Shown in pieces: positions 23,521-32,496 of a DNA stretch of 64,000 bases (positions are counted from its first letter, which is position 1; every line of letters begins with the position of its first letter). The position numbers and the translations under genes were made by a program. The notes beneath the pieces are model-generated. The model had not been told where the DNA came from. It did no database searches and was given only the letters and a program-made list of their open reading frames with translations. This stretch comes from Desarmillaria ectypa (Eukaryota > Basidiomycota > Agaricomycetes > Agaricales > Physalacriaceae), in contig JAUDYN010000013.1 in assembly GCA_030407005.1 (NCBI GenBank), positions 124,001 through 188,000 on the forward strand. The letters are read 5' to 3'.

Positions 23521-24345
23521 GTTGCCAAAGGTTCAATTTCTCTTGCATGACCAAAACTCCAATTGGTATGTTCCCAGTCCCCACCAGTCAGTCTCATGTA
23601 TTATATGTAGGACAATCATTATATATGTGCACTCCAATAAATAACTTTGTTACCACTTCAAATACACCAAAAGAATCAAAAATCATGAACTGATATAATG
23701 CACTAACCAAGTGCAACAACATGATAATATACACTGAGTCCTGAGCCTCCAACAAAGTGTGGGATTTGCCAGGTGGTGCTGGCACCACAATATGGGCTAT
23801 ACCCAGGACTGAGACAAGTCAACAGGATGCCTTCAGGCCTCTGAAGTCAAATGTCTCAGCACCCCTAGAGGGGTCAATTTCTGCTTCATCAGGATCAGTG
23901 GAGAATATTTCAAGTGCCTACCAAGGCTGAAGCATGATAGGACCAGTCCTTGATGATACTTCAAGAGTGGCCACTTTCCAAGTTAGCAACCCTAGGAGGA
24001 GTGGGTTGTATGACCTGCAGGAAAAGGGGAAATCCAAAACATTGGCACCAGCAACTCAGGATGACCCTGCTGTTCTTGATTGAATCTTTGACATGGAGAA
24101 CAGTGTCTGCAAGAAATATGACCCAAATCCCCTTATTCCTCCATTGGGCACTAACATCCCATTGGATGACAAGAAAGCCAAAGAACAGGCTAGATCTGCT
24201 AGTGCCCAGGTGGTAAAAAGGGGGCATAGGGTCACCATCATTGAGGTACCTGACAAAGAAGATGATACTGCCTTTCTCCTTTGGAAGGAACAGCAGTCAA
24301 AAGAAAAAGAAATCCCAATATCTGAAGTGCCTTCTAACAAGAGGG

Positions 24346-24350
24346 TATCC
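24346..24350. repeat. Target site duplication of element 1, left
   Basis: TATCC, repeated at 32492-32496 on the other side of element 1. It lies inside the pol linker of element 3. Confidence 0.9.
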
Positions 24351-24774
24351 TGTTATGCACCGACTTGCGCACGTGACTTGGGACTGTCAGCTGATCCTCT
24401 CTGGGCCGTTACGCGTTCGAACGATCACCCAATTGAGAGAACTACGCTAATAGTCTTTAGTGTAGTGCGAGTAAGAGGTTTATAGTGTTAATTAAAACAA
24501 GAGATAGAGTACAACTGACTAGTTTACTCTGTTTATATAGTATTTCTACGGAGTATATATTTAGGTGAAACACTATGGTCCATGCACAAACGGTGTTGAA
24601 GTAGGATGATCCGGGAGGATCATAGGGCCAATGGGAGTTGTCTGGGGTGACAGACGGTGAGAACGAGGGTGGTATTCGGCGAATAGCTGGATACGAGTCA
24701 GTTTCTGGACTAGATTAGATGTATGAGTCATGGATATGACTCGGATAAGATAAGATAACGGAAAAATCATAACA
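24351..24774 (-). repeat. 3' LTR of element 1
   Basis: 424 bp, TGTTATG to CATAACA ends. Next to it inside is the purine tract AAGGGAGTAA (minus strand, 24784-24775). Confidence 0.92.
24744..24758 (+). promoter_or_regulatory. Tandem GATAAG sites in the LTR
   Basis: GATAAGATAAGATAA, three overlapping units of the consensus bound by fungal GATA factors, about 16 nt inside the outer LTR edge. The same block is at 32461-32475 in the other LTR, and related GATAAG repeats sit in the same place in the LTRs of elements 2, 3 and 4. Binding is inference. Confidence 0.4.
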
Positions 24775-24789
24775 TTACTCCCTTGTTAA

Positions 24790-24808
24790 AGCAGTCGTCC
24801 CGACTGCT
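24790..24808 (-). other. Hairpin across the pol stop codon of element 1
   Basis: Perfect 8-bp stem AGCAGTCG / CGACTGCT with a 3-nt loop. It overlaps the pol stop (24807-24809) and lies just before the polypurine tract. Counterparts: 36376-36394 in element 3 and 41722-41740 in element 2. Confidence 0.65.
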
Positions 24809-26336
24809 AAGGCTCTTCCAAAGGGGTGTCGTTCTGTGTTGCGATTTGACTGATCCAGTACTGATCAATCAGCTTTTTCCATATTTCTTCATCTGGATTG
24901 ATGATCCATTTGACACATCCATCTGTTCTTTTGGCGAGGTAGGCTACGTCGCCATGCTCCGAATATTCGTGGTCCAGTATTTTGACCACTATTTTCCTGG
25001 TTGCGATTTTTGGAGCATATATGGCGCGGTTTACGTTGGCCTTATACTCTTGGATTGCTTCCGAGGCATTCTTCATTTCATTCTCTTGAACCCATGAATT
25101 GTGTTCACGAGTCCATCCTTTCCATTTAACTAGGTAGTCTGTGACTTCCCTAGATGGTTGTCCTCGCTTGGACCATACCTTTCTGGTGCGCGAGTCCAAG
25201 ACTTCTTCGATTTCGTACTCTTCTTGACCGTCGATGAGGTCCGGAGGAGGAGGAGGCGGTTGTTCTTGATTTTCAAATGAGGGTGCGACATATGGAGTTA
25301 GCAGTTTCTCATTGAACCGGGGATGGATTTTCCAGTGGGGTGGCAGTTTCAATTTGTATGCTGTCGCTCCCGACTTTTCAACGATTTTGAACGGTCCCGT
25401 TCGTTTATCGTCAAGCTTTTTCTTTGGTCGTGGAAGGTGAAGGTTGGCGGTATCAAGCCATACCTTGTCTCCAATTCGGTACTCTCGTTGAGTCTGCTTC
25501 TTTTTGTCATATTGCGCCTTCATTTGTGTTGCCGCCTTTTCCAATGCTTCGTGGACCTCCTTATGGACTTTGGCCATAGTTTCCGTAAAGTCAACAGCTG
25601 CAGGGTTTGCAAAACCGGTTTTCTGTATTGACTCAGGAATGAGTCGGGGATTTCGTCCGTATAGGACCATGAAAGGACTTTTGCCTGTGGCCGAATGAAC
25701 TCGGTTGTTGTGGGCGAATTCGGCGAGTGGTAGCCATGCTACCCAGTCGGTCTGTCTATGGTTGACAAAGATTCGAAGGTATTTTTCAACCTCCTGGTTG
25801 ACTCTCTCTGTCTGTCTGTCTGTCTGCGGATGATAGGCCATAGACGCATTCTGGGTGATATTCAGCATTTGATATAGTTCTTTCATAAATGCTGAAACGA
25901 ATTGGGGTCCTCTGTCAGAGATGACCACTTGCGGCATTCTATGCTTCGCATATACTTGGTTGTGAAGAATTAATGCCCATCCTTCTGCTGATAGTTCCTC
26001 GTTGCATGGATTCAACAGAATGTTCTTTGAGAAACGATCTACGATGACTAGTAGAGCGTCGAATCCGTCTGACTCAGGGAGTCCAGTGACCATATCGACT
26101 GAGATATGCGTCCATGGCGTATCAGGAATTGCATTGGGATAGAGAGGGGCAGCCTTGGCCTGCATGTCACTCTTTGTTCTTTGACAAGTTTCACATCCCT
26201 TGATGTAAGATTCCACGTCCTTCTTCATCTTTGGCCACCAATATTCACGAAGTATGAGTTCTTTGGTTTTGGCAATTCCAGGATGTCCAGCAGTGATATG
26301 ATCATGAAATTGTGCTATAATTTCACCGCATAGCAT
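24807..26336 (-). CDS. Element 1 integrase with C-terminal chromodomain
   Basis: 509 codons, the longest intact part of pol. It inserts the cDNA into the genome. In order: H2C2 zinc finger (HDHITAGHPG to CETCQRTK, about residues 10-52); DDE core with SVDMVTGLP, VISDRGPQF and TERVNQEVEKY; the C-terminal GKSPFMVLYGRNP and DKVWLDTANLHLP blocks; and a chromodomain (EYEIEEVLDS to YLVKWKGWTREHNSWVQ, about residues 365-430) with the Tyr, Trp and Trp cage positions kept. A further module follows (VKILDHEYSEHGDVAYLAK, then WIINPDEEIWKKL), resembling a second, degenerate chromodomain. The usual Gly before QTE is Arg (TDRQTE). Upstream the frame would continue, but TAG at about 26388 interrupts it. Confidence 0.85.
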   Translation of the reverse strand: MLCGEIIAQFHDHITAGHPGIAKTKELILREYWWPKMKKDVESYIKGCETCQRTKSDMQAKAAPLYPNAIPDTPWTHISVDMVTGLPESDGFDALLVIVDRFSKNILLNPCNEELSAEGWALILHNQVYAKHRMPQVVISDRGPQFVSAFMKELYQMLNITQNASMAYHPQTDRQTERVNQEVEKYLRIFVNHRQTDWVAWLPLAEFAHNNRVHSATGKSPFMVLYGRNPRLIPESIQKTGFANPAAVDFTETMAKVHKEVHEALEKAATQMKAQYDKKKQTQREYRIGDKVWLDTANLHLPRPKKKLDDKRTGPFKIVEKSGATAYKLKLPPHWKIHPRFNEKLLTPYVAPSFENQEQPPPPPPDLIDGQEEYEIEEVLDSRTRKVWSKRGQPSREVTDYLVKWKGWTREHNSWVQENEMKNASEAIQEYKANVNRAIYAPKIATRKIVVKILDHEYSEHGDVAYLAKRTDGCVKWIINPDEEIWKKLIDQYWISQIATQNDTPLEEP

Positions 26337-26387
26337 TGAGTCGTTGGGGACATAGACTCGTCCGTCATACCACAGGATTCCATTTTC

Positions 26388-26984
26388 CTATGTGATTCCC
26401 CTTTCGTGGTTGAGGGACTTTTCGATCCCCTGGTCCCACTGCTCCTTCTGTTTTGTTGCATCTCTTATACGCGTGATTCTTTCTTCCATGGTTGGTATTA
26501 TCAAGGCGCGGAAGTGTTCTGGGGATAGAACGACAATGTCTTTGTTGTCTTCTTTTCCCTGATCGTGATCATCTCGTCTACTGAGAAGATCAGCTTTTTG
26601 ATTAGCGGTTCCAGCTTTATATTGAAGGATAAAGTGGTATTCTGCTAGTTCAGTGACCCACCGCGCTTGTCGGCGATTCAATTTCTGGGGTTTTTGGAAG
26701 TACTGGAGATTCTGGTGGTCAGTCCAGATCTTGATGGTTTCTTTGGCGCCCATGAGATAATGACGCCATTCCTCTAATGCTAGCATGATGGCTAGCAACT
26801 CTTTGTCATAGATCTCATAGTTGCGCTCGGTAGTGGTGAGCGCCTTGGACATAAAGGCAACGGGTCTCCATTTGCCTTCTTTTTCTTGGCTGAGTACAGC
26901 ACCAATGGCTCCGTCACTCGCATCTGCTTCTACTCGGAACTTTCCATCATCCGAAGGAATCGTTAGGATTACGTTTGTCATCAT
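26388..26984 (-). pseudogene. Element 1 RNase H and connection
   Basis: 198 codons: VEADASDGAIGAVLSQ, ERNYEIYDKELLAIMLALE, WTDHQNLQYF and KADLLSRR mark a Ty3-type RNase H that degrades the RNA of the hybrid. It ends at TAG in place of the Gln expected before ENGILWYDGRVYVP, so integrase is out of reach by normal translation. At the RT side about eight codons are missing compared with element 2, and the frame changes there; the break lies in short GATCA repeats, which suggests a slippage deletion. Confidence 0.8.
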
Positions 26985-27618
26985 CAGCTTCTTGATCTGA
27001 TCCCCAGGTCCAGTCCACTTTTCCGGTTAACTGGGTGAGGGGACGGACTATCTTGGAATAGTCTTTGATAAACTTTCGATAAAAGTTCGTGAATCCCAGG
27101 AAGGATTGTAGTTCCTTCTTTTTCGTTGGGGTTGGCCATTCCGCTATTCCTGCCGTCTTGACTGGGTCCATGCGAATGGCATCTTCGCTTATGATAACCC
27201 CAAGGTATTCAGTTTCGAGCACCTCAAACTCGCATTTCTCGGCTTTGAGGTACAATTTGTTTTCTCGAAGTCGCTGGAGTACTTGTCGTACTATGTTTCG
27301 GTGTTCTGTCAAGGATTTTGTGAAAATGAGTATGTCGTCGAGGTAAATGGTGACCTTTCCTCCGGCAATCAAATCCTTGAATATGTCGTTCATCATCCAC
27401 TGGAATGTGGCTGGTGAATTTGTGAGTCCGAAGAACATTACCATGGGTTCAAAGAGCCCTCGGTTAGTTCTGAACGTGGCTTTCTCTTCGTCTCCATCTC
27501 GAATACGGACATTGTTGTAACCCCATCGTACATCCAACTTGGAGAAGTATTTGGCTCCTCGTAGTTTGTCGATAAGCTCGGAGATGAGTGGGAGGGGATA
27601 ACGATTTTTGATCGTCAT
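26947..27618 (-). pseudogene. Element 1 reverse transcriptase
   Basis: 223 codons with [33 protein letters not shown], the catalytic YLDDILIF and the thumb/connection LGFTNFYRKFIKDYS. It is cut from the protease by a TGA (about 27650, in what relatives read as Arg before PVQDYRKLNE) and a 1-nt insertion near 27722, and ends out of frame at the deletion before RNase H. Confidence 0.85.
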
Positions 27619-27619
27619 T

Positions 27620-28426
27620 TCATTCAGCTTTCGATAATCCTGAACTGGTCATAGAGAGCCATCCTTTTTCTTGACGAAGAAGAAGGGAGAGGCGAATGGG
27701 GATTTCGAGGGACGAATGCAGTCCTGAGTCTAAGTTCTCATTTAAGAACTTATCCAATTGTTCCTGCTCATTGCGATTGAGCGGGTACACCTTGCAATCT
27801 AAGGTGGATTTTGCGTTGGGGATTAGCTCGATGGCATGGTCCCAGGGTCTCCATTCTGGTAACTCATCAAAGTTTTCTTTAGAGAATAAATCTCTAAAGC
27901 TTTGATACTGAGGAGGTACGAGCTCCTCAAACGTCTGCTTTGGTTTTTCAGCGTTAGCTGCAGCTGCTAATTCATTTGCATGATGGACGGCACGAAGAAT
28001 GATTTCTTCTTGCATGTTGACGGCAAGAATACTTTCTCCTTCTTCGAGCTCTTCATCCCATCGGTCTTCCTCCTCCGCGTCTGGCAGAGTGAAGTAGTTC
28101 TGAACACAATGACATTGTCCAAATGTCAAGGTTCCTGCTTTCCAGTTGACGAAAGGGTTGTGGCGTTTAAGCCAGTCATGTCCCAAGTATACGGTTTTGG
28201 AACCTAAGTCTGTAACTGCGAGGTCAATGCGCTCACTGTGTCCTCCAATTGTCATTCGTAATTCTACAAACTCGGTGACATCCCCTGCTTTATTGCGCGT
28301 TCCATCGGCATTATAGACTGGTATAGGGGCTGCGGCCTTCCTGGTGTCCAACTGGTGTTGTTGGACGTATGTTCGGTTGATAGAGCTGCCCGTGCAGCCA
28401 CTATCCAACAACGCTCGAGTTGTCAA
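27620..28426 (-). pseudogene. Element 1 aspartic protease and RT linker
   Basis: 268 codons. The retropepsin active site ALLDSGCTGSSI is at the start and LGHDWLKRHNP further on. The protease cuts the Gag-Pol precursor. The last part, after about 27722, is out of frame because of a one-base insertion relative to element 2. Confidence 0.8.
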
Positions 28427-28597
28427 TACTTTTTTCCCGGTACATGGGGAAAGTTGGATGTCTACCAGGAAATCCCGACCGGAACTCTTGGTGCCGCGAA
28501 TATAACGAATGGGTTCGTGTAATTCATAGAGCTGTTCCTGGGCAATGCTTTCTCCTGTTTGTAAGCTTCGAATGAGCTCGTCGTCAATTTCTCCAAG

Positions 28598-29640
28598 TCA
28601 TTTGGGGTGTACCCAGATGGAGAGAACCGCTTTGGCATTTCCCAAATTCTTGGAGTTGCGTATAGCGCGCATCGTCCAGTCAATTCCAAATGGTTTGAAC
28701 CATTGGAATCCATCTTGCTTCCCTGTGCATTCAGAAGACTTTTCCAGCTTTCCCGTACCTTCGAAAGCGATTGATACCCCCTTGTTAAGATAGGTATCGG
28801 TTTCGACGCTTCCCTGTACATTCGGAAGGTCGAGTTTCTGTTTTTCCGGTGTTCTGCATATCGGAGTATTGGCTTTGGATTGACTGTTTTGCCATATCCT
28901 GAACGCCGTATCGTCTTCTTCGTCGGGTACTTCAACGACGGTAGTTCTGCTGAAATGCCCCCTTTTTACCGCCTGGGCGCTAGCAGGATCCTGTCCCTTT
29001 TCCTCGGCCGGCACCACTCGCGACAGAGTTTGAAATTCCTTGGTCATTGACTCCCAGCTAGTGCCTAAGGCGACCTTCGCACGGTTGTCAACCCTGCAAC
29101 TTGCCGGCCCGGTTTGGTACTCAGCTTCGTCAAGTTTTCCACTCCCCGGACCGGTTCGTCCGGGTAAAGCCTGGCCTTGGTTAGAGGCACTGTCCTGGTC
29201 CTCCGCCGACCCTGGCGGAACTGGTGAGCTTGCCCCGCTGCTCGAAGCGGGTACTGGGATGGTCGGACTTCTGGAAGGCCCGGAGGAGTTCCGCCTACTG
29301 GTCCCTGCTCGTCGCTGTGCGCTCAGCGGTGTATCCGGTGAGCACTGCTCGTTGGGCTTTGTTGCGGCGCCAACACCACTTGGCAAGTCCCGCTCCAGTT
29401 CGTCGGAGGTTCGGGATTTGTCACTACAGATACTGGTGTCAGCGTCTTCTAGCAGTATGACGTACCTGTTTGTTTTTGATGATTCTTCTTTTGTCTTCGG
29501 CTTCGGTGAAGTCATGGATATATTTTTCGTAGATATTTTTCTGTTTTCATAGTAATTAGTCCGACCCGTGGAAGCCAAGGACACACCTTGAGATTTGGGC
29601 ATGCAAGGGGAATCGAACCCTTGGTGCCCTACTCTTTTAC
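28598..29640 (-). CDS. Element 1 pol N-terminal linker, in the -1 frame of gag
   Basis: The frame is open from upstream of the gag stop; its first ATG is at 29602. It contains a Ser/Pro-rich segment, then VVEVPDEEDDTAF, WFKPFGIDWTM and VLSIWVHPK, and stops at TGA 28598-28600. The same sequence continues in frame beyond the TGA (LGEIDDELIRSL) towards the protease. Elements 2 and 3 have TGA at the same place. A Ty3-type linker with no known activity. Confidence 0.65.
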
Positions 29641-31821
29641 CTCCTCGATCTTGGAGGTGCTTGGCACCACTGCATCAGTGGGCCCCACATATCTTACTAC
29701 ATTCTTCTCTTTTCTTGTAGGGCAATCCCTGCTCAGGTGACCCTTTTGGTCGCACCTGAAACAGCGCCCCTCGGCTCTTTGCCGGTCTACATCCATAGGC
29801 TTCCCCGCCCCTCTGTACGTTGTCCACTTACCGGTTCCAACATTGCGACCGGCCCCTCCACTCCCAGCACTCGGCTTCGAAGCCGAGGGACTTGTCATTC
29901 CAGCAGTGTTCTTGCCACTGGGTTGTTGTTGTTGGGGACGCAGGCCCTGCTTCTGGCCGTCCCGAGGCATACTTGTGGTCTGATCAAAGACCCACTTCCG
30001 CTGTCTCTCTTCGTACATTCTAAGAATGCATTCCTTCCATTCGGGGTATGAGCGCGGAATGCTCACCCCCATATTCAAAATAAAGGTGGTATACGAACTA
30101 GGCACTCCTAGTCGTACCGCCTTTACCATTGCACCACGTTCCGCTTCGTTGGATCTCCGGCCCGCTAGCTTCACTTCTTCTTCCAGCTTCTGGAAGTAGT
30201 GGGAGGCGGGTTGTGCTCCCATGCGCAGGTCAAACATGCGCTTCTCGTGGATTTCCTTGATCGCCGGATCTCGGAATTGTCTTGTGACTAAGTCGACGAA
30301 ATCGGCCCAGTTGGGATATCGGAAGTGGGCAGCGGTGCCGTCAAAGGCATTGCCTACCCAGTATTCGGGTCTCTTGTAGACCCACCAGTCCTTGGCGGCA
30401 CCCTCAAAGTGGGATGTCGCGAATAGTACCAGGTGCGACAGCACCTGGAAATAGTGTCTGAACACTTCAAAATAAGCGATGCAATCGCCTATGAAGCGTT
30501 CAATATCGTCATGGTCCCCTTTGAATGGGGCGGGGACCTTGACGAGGGTCGGCTTGATGCCCAAGTAGGGGGCATCAGCGGCGGCATTCCCGACCAGATA
30601 AGGGTGGTATCCTTGGTGATGCACCTTATGATGAGGGGGCGAGTCAGGAAGTGGTCGTGGGCTTACGACCGGGGTATCCGGTGGGTGACCCGGATAGATT
30701 TTGTATTGAGGGTGGTGGTATTCCATCCCTCCGTAGTAGCCTGTATCATAGGTAAACGTATTATATTGAGGCTCTTCTTCCTCAATCCTCTCATGCCATC
30801 TCCAGCCTCCAGAGATGCTGGAGGGTTCTGTCCAGCTCTCGTTGCTCCCGTGGGGTCCTGGGTAATAACCCTGGAAAATGATCCCCTGCGGAGGGACCGA
30901 AGATTGACCGGTCGCGATTGGCGCGAATCTGGTGATTGACGATGAGAGCCCTGGCGTTGCTAGGGCCTTCCATTGGTTCCCGGATGGGGTCGCCCCTGTT
31001 AAGGGCGAGCCACTCATCCATTTCCATTCTGGGTTCTTCCCAGAGGTCTCGGGCTTCGACATCCCTTCGTCGAATTTCCCATGCTGCGGTCCGGTATGGA
31101 CCGAATATTCTCCGATCGTAGTCGGAGAGTTCTGGCCAGATGTAATCGAGCCCGTCGGAGTTGAAGGGATCATCGGGGGCTTGGGGAGTGGCCTGGGTGT
31201 GGTTTCCGATGAGGCCATCATCGGACTCGTCATTGGAGATTTCGATGACGGGAAGGGAGGAGAGGGAAAACTCTTCTTCGTCTGGCCACTGCTCACGGCT
31301 CCAGGGGCTGTAAGGGTGGGTTCGATCCATGCCGGGATCATCGGGGTGTCGGGGTCTGTCGGTATGTCAGGGTCCATCAGAGTGTTGGGGTCCGGTAGAT
31401 TTGGATCCGCTGTTGCTGTTGCTGTTGGGCGACGAGGAGTCGGACCTTCGCTGGGATAGGCGAGGGGCAGGGGTTCTTGGATGAGGGGGGGGACCGGAGT
31501 ATGGGGGCGGGGGTTCATCCCCATCAGACCATACGTTCCCCTCGTGTTCCTCGGTCTCCTCAAAACCGATTGTTGGTTGCTCCATTGCAACAGTGGGTCA
31601 TTCCATCCGGCGCCGGAGGAGGAGGGCTCTCGCATTATAGGCGTGAGCATTTCGGGCAATCTGAGCCCGAAGTTCTGCGATCCCCTGAGACGGGGGCCGC
31701 GAATTACTGCTCTCCTCGGAGGAGGAGGAGGGCCCGATAATGAATCGGGCCCGGGGACGAACGAGTGGTAGTTCCTCTCGTTCTCCCAGTCTTGTGGGGG
31801 ATATCCCCCTGGGAAGGTCAT
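29629..31821 (-). CDS. Element 1 Gag
   Basis: 730 codons, intact. It would form the virus-like particle and package RNA. The N-terminal third is Pro/Ser/Thr-rich and low-complexity; the capsid-like part begins near residue 430 (FKGDHDDIERFIGDCIAYFE, then FATSHFEGAAKDWW and FRDPAIKEIHEKRMFDLR); the C-terminal zinc knuckle is CFRCDQKGHLSRDC, spaced CX2CX4HX4C. It ends GTA AAA GAG TAG, with pol open in the -1 frame. The start is the ATG that gives MTFPGGYPPQDW, which is also kept in elements 2 and 3; it overlaps the small membrane ORF by 224 nt in another frame. Confidence 0.85.
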   Translation of the reverse strand: MTFPGGYPPQDWENERNYHSFVPGPDSLSGPPPPPRRAVIRGPRLRGSQNFGLRLPEMLTPIMREPSSSGAGWNDPLLQWSNQQSVLRRPRNTRGTYGLMGMNPRPHTPVPPLIQEPLPLAYPSEGPTPRRPTATATADPNLPDPNTLMDPDIPTDPDTPMIPAWIEPTLTAPGAVSSGQTKKSFPSPPFPSSKSPMTSPMMASSETTPRPLPKPPMIPSTPTGSITSGQNSPTTIGEYSVHTGPQHGKFDEGMSKPETSGKNPEWKWMSGSPLTGATPSGNQWKALATPGLSSSITRFAPIATGQSSVPPQGIIFQGYYPGPHGSNESWTEPSSISGGWRWHERIEEEEPQYNTFTYDTGYYGGMEYHHPQYKIYPGHPPDTPVVSPRPLPDSPPHHKVHHQGYHPYLVGNAAADAPYLGIKPTLVKVPAPFKGDHDDIERFIGDCIAYFEVFRHYFQVLSHLVLFATSHFEGAAKDWWVYKRPEYWVGNAFDGTAAHFRYPNWADFVDLVTRQFRDPAIKEIHEKRMFDLRMGAQPASHYFQKLEEEVKLAGRRSNEAERGAMVKAVRLGVPSSYTTFILNMGVSIPRSYPEWKECILRMYEERQRKWVFDQTTSMPRDGQKQGLRPQQQQPSGKNTAGMTSPSASKPSAGSGGAGRNVGTGKWTTYRGAGKPMDVDRQRAEGRCFRCDQKGHLSRDCPTRKEKNVVRYVGPTDAVVPSTSKIEEVKE

Positions 31822-32011
31822 GGGTGGCAGGCGGGACGGGACGGGGTTCTGTTTCTGGTTGTCGGGGTTGCCTTCTCAGCAAGGCCCAGAGTTCTTCCTC
31901 GTAGATAAGTACGGCGAGGACCGTAAAGAAGGACAATAGTATGGCACCGCCAATGGCGATGCCGAGAGAAATGGTTCGGGGTTCTCGAGAATTTCTGTCT
32001 TCTCCGGACAT
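31598..32011 (-). CDS. Element 1 pre-gag ORF with one membrane segment
   Basis: 137 codons from ATG 32011. The N-terminus carries EPRTISLG, then a 23-residue hydrophobic segment (residues 14-36, GIAIGGAILLSFFTVLAVL within it), then acidic EEEL and a long Arg/Pro-rich tail with SSSSEESSNS. It begins 57 nt inside the LTR, before gag, and overlaps gag in another frame. A longer frame starts at 32089 inside the LTR, but the 32011 ATG is the one aligned with the other copies. No known retroelement protein comes to mind. Predicted topology: single-pass membrane protein or signal-anchor. Translation of gag would then need leaky scanning or reinitiation. Confidence 0.6.
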   Translation of the reverse strand: MSGEDRNSREPRTISLGIAIGGAILLSFFTVLAVLIYEEELWALLRRQPRQPETEPRPVPPATHDLPRGISPTRLGEREELPLVRPRARFIIGPSSSSEESSNSRPPSQGIAELRAQIARNAHAYNARALLLRRRME

Positions 32012-32054
32012 AAGGTCTTCTATACGGCTAGCGTAATAGAAGAAGAGTGGGTAA

Positions 32055-32067
32055 ATCTCTTGTTTTA
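32055..32067 (-). promoter_or_regulatory. Self-complementary primer-binding site of element 1
   Basis: On the minus strand TAAAACAAGAGAT, touching the LTR end at 32068. It is the exact reverse complement of ATCTCTTGTTTTA, which starts 34 nt downstream of TATATAAA in the same LTR (32222-32210). No TGG start of a tRNA-type site is present. Confidence 0.75.
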
Positions 32068-32491
32068 TGTTATGCACCGACTTGAGCACGTGACTTGGGA
32101 CCGTCAGCTGATCCTCTCTGGGCCGTTACGCGTTCGAACGATCACCCAATTGAGAGAACTACGCTAATAGTCTTTAGTGTAGTGCGAGTAAGAGGTTTAT
32201 AGTGTTAATTAAAACAAGAGATAGAGTACAACTGACTAGTTTACTCTGTTTATATAGTATTTCTACGGAGTATATATTTAGGTGAAACACTATGGTCCAT
32301 GCACAAACGGTGTTGAAGTAGGATGATCCGGGAGGATCATAGGGCCAATGGGAGTTGTCTGGGGTGACAGACGGTGAGAACGAGGGTGGTATTTGGCGAA
32401 TAGCTGGATACGAGTCAGTTTCTGGACTAGATTAGATGTATGAGTCATGGATATGACTTGGATAAGATAAGATAATGGAAAAATCGTAACA
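32068..32491 (-). repeat. 5' LTR of element 1
   Basis: 424 bp. On the minus strand: GATAAG-type repeats as TTATC near the start, TATATAAA at 32256-32249, putative transcript start at 32222, end CATAACA at 32068. Confidence 0.92.
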
Positions 32492-32496
32492 TATCC
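32492..32496. repeat. Target site duplication of element 1, right
   Basis: TATCC, matching 24346-24350. Element 3 pol sequence resumes right after it. Confidence 0.9.

Larger units (their letters stand above)
24351..32491 (-). mobile_element. Ty3-type chromovirus 'element 1', youngest insertion
   Basis: 8141 bp including two 424-bp LTRs, flanked by TATCC. On the minus strand: 5' LTR, self-complementary primer site, small membrane ORF, gag, pol (linker, protease, RT, RNase H, integrase with chromodomain), polypurine tract, 3' LTR. By eye the LTRs differ at 6 of 424 positions, five of them at CpG sites. CpG is still frequent, unlike in its host element. Pol has several lesions, so this copy is not autonomous as it stands. 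Confidence 0.92.

Noticed and set aside
29606..29627. T-arm-like sequence (GGGTTCGATTCCCC, minus strand) at the gag-pol border of element 1
   Set aside because: It lies in a region that is coding and conserved in elements 2 and 3, where it changes with the protein; no other tRNA arms surround it.
24351..32491. tRNA primer-binding site for element 1
   Set aside because: The bases after the 5' LTR do not begin with TGG and match no tRNA 3' end I know, while they pair perfectly with the LTR's own transcript start.
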